A DNA stretch of 64,000 bases from Neorhizobium huautlense. Lineage in GTDB: Bacteria > Pseudomonadota > Alphaproteobacteria > Rhizobiales > Rhizobiaceae. The notes beneath the pieces are model-generated. The model was given only the letters and a program-made list of their open reading frames with translations. It had not been told where the DNA came from and made no database searches. Position 1 is the stretch's first letter. The number at the start of each line of letters is the position of its first letter. This document shows positions 7,628-17,233 of the stretch, one piece after another. The DNA is taken from positions 124,001 through 188,000 of the forward strand of contig NZ_JAUSRF010000002.1 of assembly GCF_030811685.1 (NCBI RefSeq), in the 5' to 3' direction. The translations under genes and the position numbers were made by a program.

Positions 7628-9411
7628 ACGACATCATCATCAACGTCCACAAATTCACCGATCCCGCCCTGCGCAGCCGCGCCATTGCAGCCGCCCGTGG
7701 TGATGCGTCGTTCGACATCCTGATCACCGGCGGCACGCTGGTCGACGTGATGACGCAAGAGCGCCGCCCTGCCGATATCGGCATCGTCGGCCCGATCATC
7801 GCCAGCGTGCATGCGCCGGGCAGCCGCGCGGATGCGGACGAGATCATTGACGCCACCGGCGCTTTCATCACGCCGGGCCTGATCGACATGCACATGCATA
7901 TCGAAAGCTCGATGGTGACGCCGGCCACTTACGCCGCCTCGGTCATGCCACGTGGTGTCACCACCATCGTTTGGGATCCGCATGAATTCGGCAATGTCCA
8001 CGGCGTCGATGGCGTCCGCTGGGCCGTGGAGGCGATCAAGCAACTGCCGCTGCGCTCCGTCGTGCTGGCGCCATCCTGCGTGCCCTCGGCGCCGGGTTTC
8101 GAGACCGCAGGTGCGGATTTCGATGCTTCGGTGATCGAGGAACTGCTGCTCTGGCCGAAGATCGGCGGGCTGGCCGAAGTCATGAACATGCGCGACGTGA
8201 TCAGCCGCGAACCGCGCATGGCCGCCATCATGCAGGCCGCCCTGACGTCGGAAAAGCTGGTCTGCGGCCATGCGCGTGGCCTCACCGGCGGTGATCTGGC
8301 CGCCTTCATGGTCGCAGGCGTCACCTCCGATCACGAGCTGACCTCCGCGGCCGACCTCATGGAAAAGCTACGGGCGGGCCTGACGATCGAATTGCGCGGT
8401 TCGCACGATCATCTGCTGCCGGAATTCGTCGAAGCCCTGAACACGCTCGGCCATCTGCCGTCATCCGTGACGCTTTGCACCGATGACGTATTTCCCGACG
8501 ATCTCCTGAAGGCGGGCGGTCTGGATGATGTCGTGCGCCGTCTGGTGCGTTACGGCATGAAGCCGGAATGGGCGCTGAAGGCTGCCACCATCAATGCCTC
8601 CAACCGTCTCGATCGCGCCGATCTCGGCCTGATCGCTGCCGGTCGCCGCGCCGATATCGTCATCTTCGAGGATATTGTCGATTTTCGTGCCCGTCATGTG
8701 TTTGCGAGCGGCACGGAGGTGGCGCAGGCAGGCCGCATGATGTTGGCAACGCCGCTGATCGACACGGGACCACTGACGGATTCCGTCAAGCTTTCGGCTC
8801 TGTCTGAAAACGATTTCCGCGTTGCCTCGAATGGTTCGCGGGTGAAACTGGCCGTTATCGACCGCCCACGCTTCACGCAATGGGCGGAAGCCGAAGCCGA
8901 TGTCGTCGACGGTTACGTCGTGCCGCCCGAAGGCACGACGATGATCGCCGTTACACACCGCCACGGTATTGCCGAAACCTCGACCAAGGTCGGTTTCCTC
9001 GGCAGCTGGGGCAATTGGCGCGGCGCGTTTGCGACCACAGTCGCTCACGACAGCCATAACCTCACCGTGTTCGGCGGTAATGCCGCCGATATGGCGGTTG
9101 CCGCCAATGCGGTGATCGAAGCCGGTGGCGGTCTGGCCGTTGCATCTGAAGGCAAGGTGATCGCCATTCTGCCGCTGCCGCTGTCGGGACTGGTGTCCGA
9201 TGCACCGCTGGCGGAGATCGCGGAAGGGTTTGCGGCCGTTCGTTCCGCCATGGACACGATCGTTGAATGGCAGCCGCCCTATCTCGTTTTCAAGGCATGC
9301 TTCGGCGCAACGCTCGCCTGTAATGCCGGGCCTCACCAGACTGACCGGGGCGTCGCAGACGTCATCACCGGCAAGCTTCTGGAAACGCCCGTCATCGAGA
9401 CGCTGCGCTGA
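7624..9411 (+). CDS. ade: Adenine deaminase
   Basis: 595 residues. It converts adenine to hypoxanthine and ammonia in the cytoplasm. This is an amidohydrolase with the metal motif PGLIDMHMHIESS, then VWDPHE, a CGHARG segment and TLCTDDVFP. The C-terminal part carries the HDSHN and GG(G)LAVASEGK segments of bacterial Ade. The start is TTG, overlapping the nucleoside hydrolase stop (TTGA), so the two are translationally coupled. It is the last gene of the operon; the next gene converges on it. Confidence 0.93.
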   Translation: MNDIIINVHKFTDPALRSRAIAAARGDASFDILITGGTLVDVMTQERRPADIGIVGPIIASVHAPGSRADADEIIDATGAFITPGLIDMHMHIESSMVTPATYAASVMPRGVTTIVWDPHEFGNVHGVDGVRWAVEAIKQLPLRSVVLAPSCVPSAPGFETAGADFDASVIEELLLWPKIGGLAEVMNMRDVISREPRMAAIMQAALTSEKLVCGHARGLTGGDLAAFMVAGVTSDHELTSAADLMEKLRAGLTIELRGSHDHLLPEFVEALNTLGHLPSSVTLCTDDVFPDDLLKAGGLDDVVRRLVRYGMKPEWALKAATINASNRLDRADLGLIAAGRRADIVIFEDIVDFRARHVFASGTEVAQAGRMMLATPLIDTGPLTDSVKLSALSENDFRVASNGSRVKLAVIDRPRFTQWAEAEADVVDGYVVPPEGTTMIAVTHRHGIAETSTKVGFLGSWGNWRGAFATTVAHDSHNLTVFGGNAADMAVAANAVIEAGGGLAVASEGKVIAILPLPLSGLVSDAPLAEIAEGFAAVRSAMDTIVEWQPPYLVFKACFGATLACNAGPHQTDRGVADVITGKLLETPVIETLR

Positions 9412-9418
9412 TGCTATC

Positions 9419-9451
9419 GCCGGAGACGGGGGTCAGGACCTCGTCTCCGGC
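9419..9451. terminator. Hairpin between convergent genes
   Basis: GCCGGAGACG and CGTCTCCGGC form a 10-bp stem whose right half lies inside the 3' end of the response-regulator gene. It lacks a clear T-run, so it may be a weak two-way terminator or an mRNA-end stabiliser. Confidence 0.35.
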
Positions 9452-10173
9452 GACATGGCACCGGCAAACATGTAACCGACACCGCGCACCGAACGGATCA
9501 GGTGTGGCTTGGCCGGATCAACTTCAATCTTCTTGCGCAGCCGCGCCACCTGGGCGTCGATCGAACGGTCGAACACGTCGAGATCGCGCCCGCGCGTCTG
9601 GTTCATCAGAACTTCACGGGTAAGAACGCGGCCGGCATTGCGGGCAAGCACGGTCAGCATGTCGAATTCGCCGGTGGTCAGTTCCACTTCCTGACCCGTC
9701 GGATCGAGCAGGCGGCGGCGTGACTGCTCCAGCTTCCAGCCGTCGAATACGATGGCATCGGATGGTTCCGCCGCATGCAGTTCCGCCGGACGGCGACGAC
9801 GAAGAATACTGCGCACGCGGGCAAGCACTTCGCGCAGGTGAAACGGCTTGGCCATGTAATCGTCGGCGCCGACTTCCAGCCCGACAATGCGGTCGAGTAC
9901 GTCGTCGCGGCCGGTCAACATGATGATCGGGATGTCCGATGTGGTGCGGATTTCGCGCGCCAGTGTCAGCCCGTCCTCGCTCTGCGGCAGAACGAGATCG
10001 AGCAGGATCAGGTCGATCGTATGTTCTGCCATCAGCTTGCGCATACCCGTGCCATCTGCGGCGCCGTGCACGACGAACCCCTCATCCTCGAAGTAGCGTG
10101 CGACCATTTGGCGAATTCTCGCCTCGTCATCCACGATCAGGATATGGTCCGCACGTTTTTCGATCTTTGCCAT
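9433..10173 (-). CDS. fxkR: OmpR/PhoB-type response regulator, FxkR-like
   Basis: 246 residues. The receiver domain runs over about residues 10-125, with phosphoacceptor Asp59 (LILLDL) and the conserved MLTGRDD and AKPF segments. A winged-helix DNA-binding domain follows (about 148-240, ending LIRSVRGVGYMF). In R. etli an OmpR-family regulator of this kind (FxkR) links the hybrid kinase hFixL to transcription of fixK. The same three gene types lie together here, with fixK divergent and the hybrid kinase next to it. A K-box-like repeat lies 24 bases upstream of this start. The FxkR name rests on this context and domain type, not on an alignment. Confidence 0.75.
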   Translation of the reverse strand: MAKIEKRADHILIVDDEARIRQMVARYFEDEGFVVHGAADGTGMRKLMAEHTIDLILLDLVLPQSEDGLTLAREIRTTSDIPIIMLTGRDDVLDRIVGLEVGADDYMAKPFHLREVLARVRSILRRRRPAELHAAEPSDAIVFDGWKLEQSRRRLLDPTGQEVELTTGEFDMLTVLARNAGRVLTREVLMNQTRGRDLDVFDRSIDAQVARLRKKIEVDPAKPHLIRSVRGVGYMFAGAMSPETRS

Positions 10174-10196
10174 TCGCAGCCCGACTCAAAGTCTCT

Positions 10197-10212
10197 GTTA
10201 CACACCGTCACA
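10197..10212 (+). promoter_or_regulatory. K-box-like direct repeat (candidate FxkR site)
   Basis: GTTACA-CACC-GTCACA is a direct repeat of a hexamer with four-base spacing, differing at one base from the GTTACA-N4-GTTACA form I recall for FxkR-controlled fixK promoters. It lies in the divergent region between the FxkR-like gene and the fixK-like gene, about 100 bases before the latter's start. Confidence 0.55.
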
Positions 10213-10309
10213 CGATTTAACGCACGGTAACATGCACGGCATCAACGTGTCACCGCGACGCAGCAAAAGAGAACCTGTCAAATGCTATTGGGTTTCAGGG
10301 GATTTCGCG

Positions 10310-11062
10310 ATGCTGTCGGTTGCATATAGTGCTGAAGCAAAACACTTAAACGCAGCAAGGCTCGCTCCGCAGCCGGAACGGCTTGAAGAGCTTTTTTGTG
10401 CGGTACCGCGTGAATCTTTCGAAGCCGGTGAAGGCGTCTTCTGGGAAGGCGATCAGGCAGACCATGTCTTCAAGGTCTCGGAAGGTGTGCTTCGTGTCTT
10501 CAAGATCATTGCGGACGGCCGCCGCGTCATCACCGGCTTCCTTTATGCCGGTGACCTTGTCGGTCTGTCGCTGAAGGATCGGTATCTCTACAGCGCCGAA
10601 GCTGTTACTCCGGTTCGCCTGCGTCGCCTGGCCCGCAAGCCTTTTGCCGAAGCGCTGGAAAAATGGCCGGACCTGCGCCCGCAGTTCTTTGCCCGCGTTT
10701 GTGACGAAATGGCAACCGCCCAGGACCAGATGGTGCTTCTGTCGCGCAAGAGCGCCGAAGAACGTGTCGCCACCTTCCTGATGCTGCTCGCCCGCCGCCT
10801 GCATGGCTGCCACCCGATCGGCCGCCGCATTCATTTGCCGATGAGCCGCCTCGACATGGCCGATTATCTCGGCCTCACCATCGAAACGGTTTCGCGCACC
10901 ATCACCAAGCTGGTCGCGCGCGGCGTCATCAGCCCTGAAGGTCGCCACGATTTTGCGATCTGCAAACCGGGAAAACTGCTTGCGCTCTGCGGTGATGGCG
11001 ATAGTTACGAAGATACGATCGACCGCGAGCCGAAGATGCGGCAGGCGATCTGGCCGCATTAA
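10310..11062 (+). CDS. fixK: FixK-type Crp/Fnr transcriptional regulator
   Basis: 250 residues from the ATG at 10310, which has AGGGGA upstream; the frame stays open back to 10232, but no better start is seen there. It has a cyclic-nucleotide-binding-like sensor domain and a C-terminal Crp-type helix-turn-helix (LDMADYLGLTIETVSRTITKL) with the E..SR recognition pattern. The N-terminal cysteine cluster of Fnr is missing, as in FixK proteins, so oxygen is probably sensed through the neighbouring kinase. It should activate microaerobic and respiratory genes from TTGAT-N4-ATCAA-type sites. I found no clear copy of that site nearby. Twenty-one bases separate it from the hybrid kinase gene. Confidence 0.82.
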   Translation: MLSVAYSAEAKHLNAARLAPQPERLEELFCAVPRESFEAGEGVFWEGDQADHVFKVSEGVLRVFKIIADGRRVITGFLYAGDLVGLSLKDRYLYSAEAVTPVRLRRLARKPFAEALEKWPDLRPQFFARVCDEMATAQDQMVLLSRKSAEERVATFLMLLARRLHGCHPIGRRIHLPMSRLDMADYLGLTIETVSRTITKLVARGVISPEGRHDFAICKPGKLLALCGDGDSYEDTIDREPKMRQAIWPH

Positions 11063-11083
11063 GGGCCAGGATTGGGATACGGC

Positions 11084-12994
11084 ATGGACGACCAAATCAT
11101 CGACAAGGGCGAGGGCGACCTCGCCCTCAAATTGTCTGCACTCGATCCCCTCCACGTCGTCGTGCACGATGCCGATGGCGTGATCCGCAACTGGAGCACC
11201 GGCAGCGGCAGGCTGTTCGGCTGGTCCGCGCAGGATGCGGTTGGCCGTACGCTGACCGATATTCTGGCGCCTGAGGAAACCCTGTCGATCCCCGAGATCG
11301 ATGCCGTCATCCGCATGTATGGACGCTGGAAGGGCAATCTCGTCTATCGCCATCGTGATGGTCATCCGATTTCGGTGCTGAGCCGCTGGCTGCACCTGCC
11401 AGGGGAAAATGGCCAGCCGCCGCTGATCATGCAGGTCAACGAGGATTTCGATGCCGCAGCCTCGATCCGCGAGGATCTGGCAGCGCGCGAGGCACATTTC
11501 CGTTCCATCCTCCAGACCGTGCCTGAAGCCATGGTCGTCATCGACGAACTCGGCATCATCACCTCGTTCAGTTCCGCCGCCGAAGACCTGTTCGGATACG
11601 AGGCGAGCGAGGTCGAGGGCCGCAACGTTTCCATGCTGATGCCGAACCCGGACCGTGAAAACCACGACCGTTACATCGGCAAATATCTCGCCACCGGCCA
11701 TCGCCGCATCATCGGCATCGGCCGGGTGGTCAAGGGCCTGCGTAAGGACGGCACGACATTTCCGATGGAACTGGCGGTCGGCGAGGCGGTGTCGAACGGC
11801 AAGCGTGTGTTCACCGGTTTCGTGCGCGACCTCACCAGCCGTCACAAGATCGAGGAAGAGCTGCGCCAGGCGCAGAAGATGGAGGCGATCGGCCAGCTGA
11901 CCGGCGGTCTCGCCCACGATTTCAACAACCTGCTCACCATCATCAGCGGCAATCTGGAAATCGCGGAGGCCAAGGTGACCGATCCCAAGGTGCAGGTTCT
12001 GCTGCGCGAGGCGCAGGGCGCTACCGATGATGGAGCCAAGCTGACCGGTCAGCTATTGGCATTCGGCCGCAAGCAGCCGCTTAACCCGAAACTCACCGAT
12101 CTCGGCCAGATGATCGCCAGTTTTTCGGAGCTGATCCGCCGTACGATCGGTGATCGCATCGAGTTGCGCACCGTTGTGACGGGCGGCGCCAACGAGGCGC
12201 TGGTCGACGGGCCGCAATTGCAGAACGTGCTTTTGAACCTGACGCTGAACGCCCGCGACGCCATGCCGGAAGGCGGAGAGTTGTCGATCGAGGTCAGCCG
12301 CGTTTATCTCGATCAGGATTATGCGCAGATGTACCCGGAAATGCGCGCCGGCGAATATGTGCTGATCGCGGTCACCGATACCGGCATGGGCATGAGCGAG
12401 GATGTGAAGGTGCGTGCCTTCGAGCCCTTCTTCACAACCAAGCATGGCGGCGGCGGAACGGGGCTGGGCCTCAGCATGGTTTATGGTTTCGTGCGCCAGT
12501 CGGGCGGCCATATCCAGCTCGAAAGCGAACTCGGTCAGGGGACAAGCCTGCGTGTGTTTCTGCCTTCGGTGACGCGCCAGACGGCGGCGGTCGAGGAAGG
12601 CGCAAGCATGGCTGATCAGCCCGTCATCGTCGGCGGCAGGGAGCCGGTGCTTGTCGTGGAAGACGATGCGCGCGTGCGCCGCATTGCGGTCGCGCGGCTG
12701 GAAACGGCCGGTTACACCGTGCATCAGGCCGGTGGTGGCGTGGAGGCGCTGGAAATTCTCGCCAACAATCCGGACATCGTGCTGCTGTTTACCGATGTCG
12801 CCATGCCCGGCATGTCGGGTGACAAGCTGGCGCAGGAAGTGCGCAAGCGCCGGCCGGATATCAAGGTACTGTTCACGTCAGGTTTTGCGGAGCCGGAAGT
12901 GGCGTTGCAGCAATTTGCCGAACATTCGGCATGGTTGAAGAAACCTTATACGGCGCGGGAACTGGCGGCGCAGATGCGGGCGTTGCTGGATTGA
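11084..12994 (+). CDS. fixL: Hybrid PAS-heme histidine kinase, hFixL-like oxygen sensor
   Basis: 636 residues from the ATG at 11084 (a TTG at 11072 is an alternative). There are no membrane segments. Order: PAS 1 (about 15-125); PAS 2 (about 140-255) carrying the FixL heme signature with His194 in NHDRYIGKY and the downstream IIGIGR arginine; HisKA with phospho-His278 (GLAHDFNN); HATPase ([15 protein letters not shown]); and a C-terminal receiver with Asp571 (LFTDVAMPG). FixL releases kinase activity when heme oxygen is lost. A fused receiver and the absence of FixJ match the hFixL class, which signals through FxkR. It lies next to fixK and shares its direction. Confidence 0.82.
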   Translation: MDDQIIDKGEGDLALKLSALDPLHVVVHDADGVIRNWSTGSGRLFGWSAQDAVGRTLTDILAPEETLSIPEIDAVIRMYGRWKGNLVYRHRDGHPISVLSRWLHLPGENGQPPLIMQVNEDFDAAASIREDLAAREAHFRSILQTVPEAMVVIDELGIITSFSSAAEDLFGYEASEVEGRNVSMLMPNPDRENHDRYIGKYLATGHRRIIGIGRVVKGLRKDGTTFPMELAVGEAVSNGKRVFTGFVRDLTSRHKIEEELRQAQKMEAIGQLTGGLAHDFNNLLTIISGNLEIAEAKVTDPKVQVLLREAQGATDDGAKLTGQLLAFGRKQPLNPKLTDLGQMIASFSELIRRTIGDRIELRTVVTGGANEALVDGPQLQNVLLNLTLNARDAMPEGGELSIEVSRVYLDQDYAQMYPEMRAGEYVLIAVTDTGMGMSEDVKVRAFEPFFTTKHGGGGTGLGLSMVYGFVRQSGGHIQLESELGQGTSLRVFLPSVTRQTAAVEEGASMADQPVIVGGREPVLVVEDDARVRRIAVARLETAGYTVHQAGGGVEALEILANNPDIVLLFTDVAMPGMSGDKLAQEVRKRRPDIKVLFTSGFAEPEVALQQFAEHSAWLKKPYTARELAAQMRALLD

Positions 12995-13053
12995 GTTTTT
13001 GGGTGACCAGCCCAGTCGCATAAGGAATTGAGCCGGTGCCGCTTGCTCCCGAT

Positions 13054-13078
13054 GATCTCCCCCTCAAGGGGGGAGATC
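13054..13078. repeat. Palindromic intergenic repeat, short copy 2
   Basis: A single-arm remnant (ATCTCCCCC/GGGGGGAGAT) of the repeat family at 3756. It is preceded by the same flank seen at copy 1 (GGTGCCGCTTGCTCCC at 13035-13050). It lies between convergent genes. Confidence 0.8.
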
Positions 13079-13122
13079 GGCTGGAGGAACCGTCCAATTC
13101 CACACGCAAATGACCCAACCCC

Positions 13123-14886
13123 TCACACCGGCTGCAAATGGATCGCCCGTGACTTCATGACTTCCTGAAAAAGTTCCTGGCGGCCGATATAGATGATGGC
13201 GCTGTCCTTCAGCTCGTCCATCACCTTCAAAATCTCTCCCTGCGTTTCCGGTTCCAGCCCTTCCAGCGCATCATCGAGAACCAGCCATTTTGGTGCCGTC
13301 AGCAACACGTTGGCCAATCGCAGGCGGGCCTGATCGTCCTCTTCCAGCACCCGGTCCCAGCGCTCGTGCCGGTCGAGGTCGCTCGCCAGCCGTTCCAGTC
13401 CTGCGCGCTTCAACGCGTCGGTGATTGTTGCATCGTCAAAACCTGACGGGTCGCGTGGATAAGCGACAGCCGCCCGCAAGGGCGTATCCGGGAAATAGCG
13501 TTTCTGCGGCATGAACAGGATATCGTCCTGCGGCGGCATGAGGATCTCGCCCTTGCCCCAGGCCCAAAGGCCGGCCATGGCCTGGAACAGAAGGTGCCGG
13601 TTGACACTGGCATCGCCGTTGACCATGACGCGCTCGCCGGGGGTGATGATGATTTCTGCCTCGGGGATTTTCAGGCCGCGATCGGTGGGTGTGCCGGGCG
13701 GTCCGGGCAGGATCGACAGGTCACGCAGGACCATTTTCTGGTCCTCGCCAAAACTCTGCGCCAGATCGGTTTCGGCGATATCGGGCTTGTCCATTTCCAG
13801 CAGCGCCTTGCGGAAGGTGGAGACGCGGTAGAGTGCTGCCTTCCAGTCGGCGATCTGGCGAAAGTTGTCGATATACCAGCGCAAGGCTGCATTGACCTGC
13901 GTGAACGCGCCGACCGCCACCATCAGCCAGCCGAAGGACAACATGCCGTTGAAATAGACCGGCGAGGCGATCAGGATCGGCGCCACCAGCGTCAGCCAGC
14001 CAAAACCGGAGGAGACCCAGGTGAGGTTGGTGATGGCGATCGCCTGCCGCCAGATGACGGCGAGAACCGTCGAGACCGCATTCTGGATCTGGCCGCGTTC
14101 GCTGCCTTCGCCGCGTGCGAGCGTGATGGAGGCGAGGTTTTCATTCGCATGCATCAGCGAGAAGCGCAGTTCGGCTTCCTTGGAATAACGCTCGGCATTG
14201 ATATCCGGCAGGTTGCGGCCGACAAAACTGCTGAGCAGCGAGGCGGTGCCGGCATAGATCAGCGCTGCCCAGACCATGTAGCCCGGAATGGCGATATGGT
14301 GACCATAAAGATTGAAGGCGAAATCCGCCGAAATTTCCCAGAGCACGCCGATAAAGGAGACCAGCAGGATCGACGAGCTGACGAGACCGATCGACAGCGA
14401 CGTGGTGATTTCCGCCAGATTGCGGGCATCCTCATGCAGGCGCTGGTCCGGGTTGACGCCGATCGATCCGAAGTTGGCGAGTTTCATGGCTCGCCCGGCC
14501 TTCATCCACTGGTCGATCAGATCCCGCGTCAGGCCCTCGCGCATGGAAAGCGCCATCATCTGGTTGAGAAAGGCCTGAATGACGTTCAGCACCAGCAACA
14601 CGCCGGCAATGACTGCAAACACTTCCAGCTGGATCAGGAAAGCATCGAGATCGCGGCGCTGCAGGCTGTCGTAGAACGGGGCGTTCCAGCTGTTGAGGCG
14701 ATATTGCGCGTAGGTGGTGGCAAGGATGATGACGAGGAGCGCGATGGCGAGCGTAACGATGCGAGCCTTGATCTTCGTGTTCCAGAAGGCGCCGAGCATC
14801 ATCCGCAACTGAGCCAGAAAACCGAAATGCGACGGGTCTATTTCAAGCTGGGCGAGTTGGCTTTCGCTCTCGGTTATCTGCGCCAT
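13123..14886 (-). CDS. SbmA/YddA-type ABC protein with degenerate ATPase domain
   Basis: 587 residues. The N-terminal half has an SbmA/BacA-like membrane domain with about six segments (first near residue 40) and the WNAPFYDSLQ segment typical of the YddA/ExsE group. The C-terminal half has the ABC fold, but its active-site motifs are decayed. The Walker A position reads GDASVNRHLL (about 422-431), so Lys-Thr of GK[ST] has become Arg-His. The LSGGE position reads EEDDQAR, and Walker B ends DD instead of DE. Energy coupling by ATP hydrolysis therefore looks unlikely. The frame is intact and codon use normal, so the gene appears to be kept. Substrate and role are unknown. Confidence 0.8.
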   Translation of the reverse strand: MAQITESESQLAQLEIDPSHFGFLAQLRMMLGAFWNTKIKARIVTLAIALLVIILATTYAQYRLNSWNAPFYDSLQRRDLDAFLIQLEVFAVIAGVLLVLNVIQAFLNQMMALSMREGLTRDLIDQWMKAGRAMKLANFGSIGVNPDQRLHEDARNLAEITTSLSIGLVSSSILLVSFIGVLWEISADFAFNLYGHHIAIPGYMVWAALIYAGTASLLSSFVGRNLPDINAERYSKEAELRFSLMHANENLASITLARGEGSERGQIQNAVSTVLAVIWRQAIAITNLTWVSSGFGWLTLVAPILIASPVYFNGMLSFGWLMVAVGAFTQVNAALRWYIDNFRQIADWKAALYRVSTFRKALLEMDKPDIAETDLAQSFGEDQKMVLRDLSILPGPPGTPTDRGLKIPEAEIIITPGERVMVNGDASVNRHLLFQAMAGLWAWGKGEILMPPQDDILFMPQKRYFPDTPLRAAVAYPRDPSGFDDATITDALKRAGLERLASDLDRHERWDRVLEEDDQARLRLANVLLTAPKWLVLDDALEGLEPETQGEILKVMDELKDSAIIYIGRQELFQEVMKSRAIHLQPV

Positions 14887-15166
14887 GCAATCATTCCATT
14901 ACAACAAGCGGGATGCGGGCTTCCGCAACTCTTTATAACGCAAAAGTGTAAACGGCTTGCCTTGAGCGAAACGGGTGCCCGGTTTTGCCTCTCGTGGAGA
15001 GCAAAGCCTTGTAAAAACGACTGCCTGCGGGGTCTGAAACGCAAAAGGCGGATCTGGCATGTGGAAGTTTTGTTCCAACTGTGAGAAGGGAAGAAAAAAG
15101 CCAGCCCGGACACAGAATGCCGGCGGCCACAAGACCATGGAACAGTCGAACCAACGGGAGCATGCC

Positions 15167-16303
15167 ATGAAGACCTTCCTGTCCGCCGCCACGCTGGCGC
15201 TCAGCCTCAGCGTTTCCTCGCTTGCGGTTGCCGAGCCGATCAAGATCGGCCTGATCACCACGCTGTCAGGCGGTGGCGCGGGCCTCGGTGTCGATACGCG
15301 TGACGGTTTCATGCTGGCCATCAAGGAAGCGGGCAACAAGGACATCACCGTCATCACCGAGGATGACGCGCAGAAGCCGGAACTGGCCGTGCAGATCGCC
15401 GACAAGATGATCCAGAGCGATCAGGTGGATATTTTGACGGGTATCGTCTGGTCGAACCTGCTGATGGCGGTTGCTCCCTCTGCCAATGCGCAGGGAAAAT
15501 TCTACGTTTCCACCAATGCCGCGCCGGCGGCGCTTGCGGGTGCAAAGTGCAATCCGCTCTATTTCAATGCCGCCTACCAGAACGACAATCTTCATGAAGC
15601 CATGGGCGAATATGCCAACAAGGACTACAAGAAGATTTTTATCATGGCGCCGAACTATCCGGCCGGCAAAGACTCGCTGACCGGCTTCAAGCGTTATTAC
15701 AAGGGTGAACTGGCAGCCGAAGTTTACACCAAGGTCGGCCAGACCGATTATGCCGCCGAAATCGCCCAGATCCGCGCGTCCGGTGCCGATGCCGTGTTTG
15801 CCTTCCTGCCCGGCGGCATGGGTATTTCCTTTATGAAACAATATGCCCAGTCTGGCGTCAAAACGCCGATCATGGGACCGGGTTTCTCCTTCAGCCAGGA
15901 TGTGCTGCCGGCGATCGGTGATGCAGCACTTGGCGTGAAAGCGTCCGGCCAGTGGGTAAAGGACCTCGACAACGAGGCGAACAAGAAATTCGTGCCTGCC
16001 TTCCAGAAGGAATATGGCCGCTTGCCTTCGCTTTACGCCGTACAGGCCTATGATGCGGCGCAGCTGATCCTGTCGGCCGCCTCCAAGGCCAGCGTCAAGG
16101 ATGCCAAGGCATTTGGTGAAGCGATGAAGGCCGCCGACATCCAGTCGCCGCGTGGAAAATTCAAGTTCAACACCAACCTGCACCCGATCCAGGACATCTA
16201 TGTCACGGAAGTGGTGAAGGAAGATGGCGTGCTGACCAACAAGACGGTGTCAAAGATCTTCACCGATCACGGTGATGCCTATGCCAAAGACTGCAAGATG
16301 TAA
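15167..16303 (+). CDS. Branched-chain amino acid/amide ABC binding protein
   Basis: 378 residues starting at the ATG at 15167 with GGGAG upstream; the open frame before it is not coding-like. The Sec signal peptide ends near LAVAEP. The mature protein is a type I periplasmic-binding protein (IKIGLITTLSGGGAGLG ... ASGADAVFAFLPG), the LivJ/AmiC-like family. The product feeds the LivHMGF-type transporter downstream, only nine bases away. Such systems carry branched-chain amino acids, amides, urea or aromatic acids; the sequence does not tell which. About 280 bases upstream are free of genes and should hold the promoter, but I see no recognisable operator there. Confidence 0.9.
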   Translation: MKTFLSAATLALSLSVSSLAVAEPIKIGLITTLSGGGAGLGVDTRDGFMLAIKEAGNKDITVITEDDAQKPELAVQIADKMIQSDQVDILTGIVWSNLLMAVAPSANAQGKFYVSTNAAPAALAGAKCNPLYFNAAYQNDNLHEAMGEYANKDYKKIFIMAPNYPAGKDSLTGFKRYYKGELAAEVYTKVGQTDYAAEIAQIRASGADAVFAFLPGGMGISFMKQYAQSGVKTPIMGPGFSFSQDVLPAIGDAALGVKASGQWVKDLDNEANKKFVPAFQKEYGRLPSLYAVQAYDAAQLILSAASKASVKDAKAFGEAMKAADIQSPRGKFKFNTNLHPIQDIYVTEVVKEDGVLTNKTVSKIFTDHGDAYAKDCKM

Positions 16304-16312
16304 GGATTTTTG

Positions 16313-17233
16313 GTGATCCTGTCTCTTGCCCTCGAGCAGCTGCTCAATGGCCTGCAGCTCGGCGTCATGTTGTTTCTCATGGCGGCCGGGCTGACGCTGA
16401 TCTTTGGCGTTATGGGCCTGATCAATCTCGCCCATGGTTCGCTTTACATGGTTGGCGCCTTCGCCTGCGCGGTCGTGGCGGCTGCTACCGGTTCGTTCTG
16501 GCTCGGGCTGGCGGCAAGCCTCGTCTGTGCGGCGGCAGCCGGGGCCATCGTCGAGTTTCTGGTCATTCGAAGGCTTTATGACCGCGACCATCTCGATCAG
16601 GTGCTGGCCACCTTTGCGCTGATCCTGATTTTTTCCGAAGGCGCGCGCTGGCTGTTCGGCTCGTTCCCGCTCTATCTCGATATTCCGCCGCTTCTGTCCG
16701 GCGCCGTGCCGCTGCCGGGCATCGAGGCCTATCCGCTCTATCGCCTTGCGATTATCGGCGTCGGCGCGCTGGTGGCTTTTGGCCTCTACCTGCTGATCTC
16801 GAAAACCCGGCTCGGCATGCGCATCCGCGCCGGTGAAAGCGACCGCGAAATGATCGCCGCACTCGGTGTCGATATCCGCACGCTTTATACCGTCGTTTTC
16901 GCGCTCGGCTCTGCACTGGCAGGGCTTGCCGGTGCGCTGGTCGGTGCGTTGCAATCGGTGCAGGTCGGCATGGGGGAACCGGTGCTGATCCTCGCTTTCG
17001 TGGTCATCGTCATCGGCGGTATCGGTTCGATCAAGGGGGCGCTGGTCGGAGCGCTTATCGTCGGGTTGACCGATACACTCGGGCGCTTTCTGCTGCCGTC
17101 TCTGCTCGGCCTGATCCTGCCGGCTTCGACTGCCGGTACGGTTGGTGCATCGCTGGCGGCGATGCTGATCTATATCGTCATGGCGCTGGTTCTGGCGTTT
17201 CGCCCGCGCGGCCTTTTTCCGGCAAAGGCATGA
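16313..17233 (+). CDS. livH: Branched-chain amino acid-type ABC permease (LivH-like)
   Basis: 306 residues from GTG at 16313 (TAAGGA six bases upstream); TTG at 16310 is a weaker choice. About eight membrane segments are seen, with the LivH hallmarks LINLAHGSLYMVGAF near the N-terminus and GGIGSIKGALVGALIVG near the C-terminus. It forms the membrane channel with LivM, encoded next with an ATGA overlap. Confidence 0.9.
   Translation: MILSLALEQLLNGLQLGVMLFLMAAGLTLIFGVMGLINLAHGSLYMVGAFACAVVAAATGSFWLGLAASLVCAAAAGAIVEFLVIRRLYDRDHLDQVLATFALILIFSEGARWLFGSFPLYLDIPPLLSGAVPLPGIEAYPLYRLAIIGVGALVAFGLYLLISKTRLGMRIRAGESDREMIAALGVDIRTLYTVVFALGSALAGLAGALVGALQSVQVGMGEPVLILAFVVIVIGGIGSIKGALVGALIVGLTDTLGRFLLPSLLGLILPASTAGTVGASLAAMLIYIVMALVLAFRPRGLFPAKA

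Noticed and set aside
13594..15084. A 496-residue plus-strand reading frame.
   Set aside because: It is antisense to the SbmA/YddA-type gene, whose membrane helices and ABC fold are clear; the plus-strand product is low-complexity and charged.
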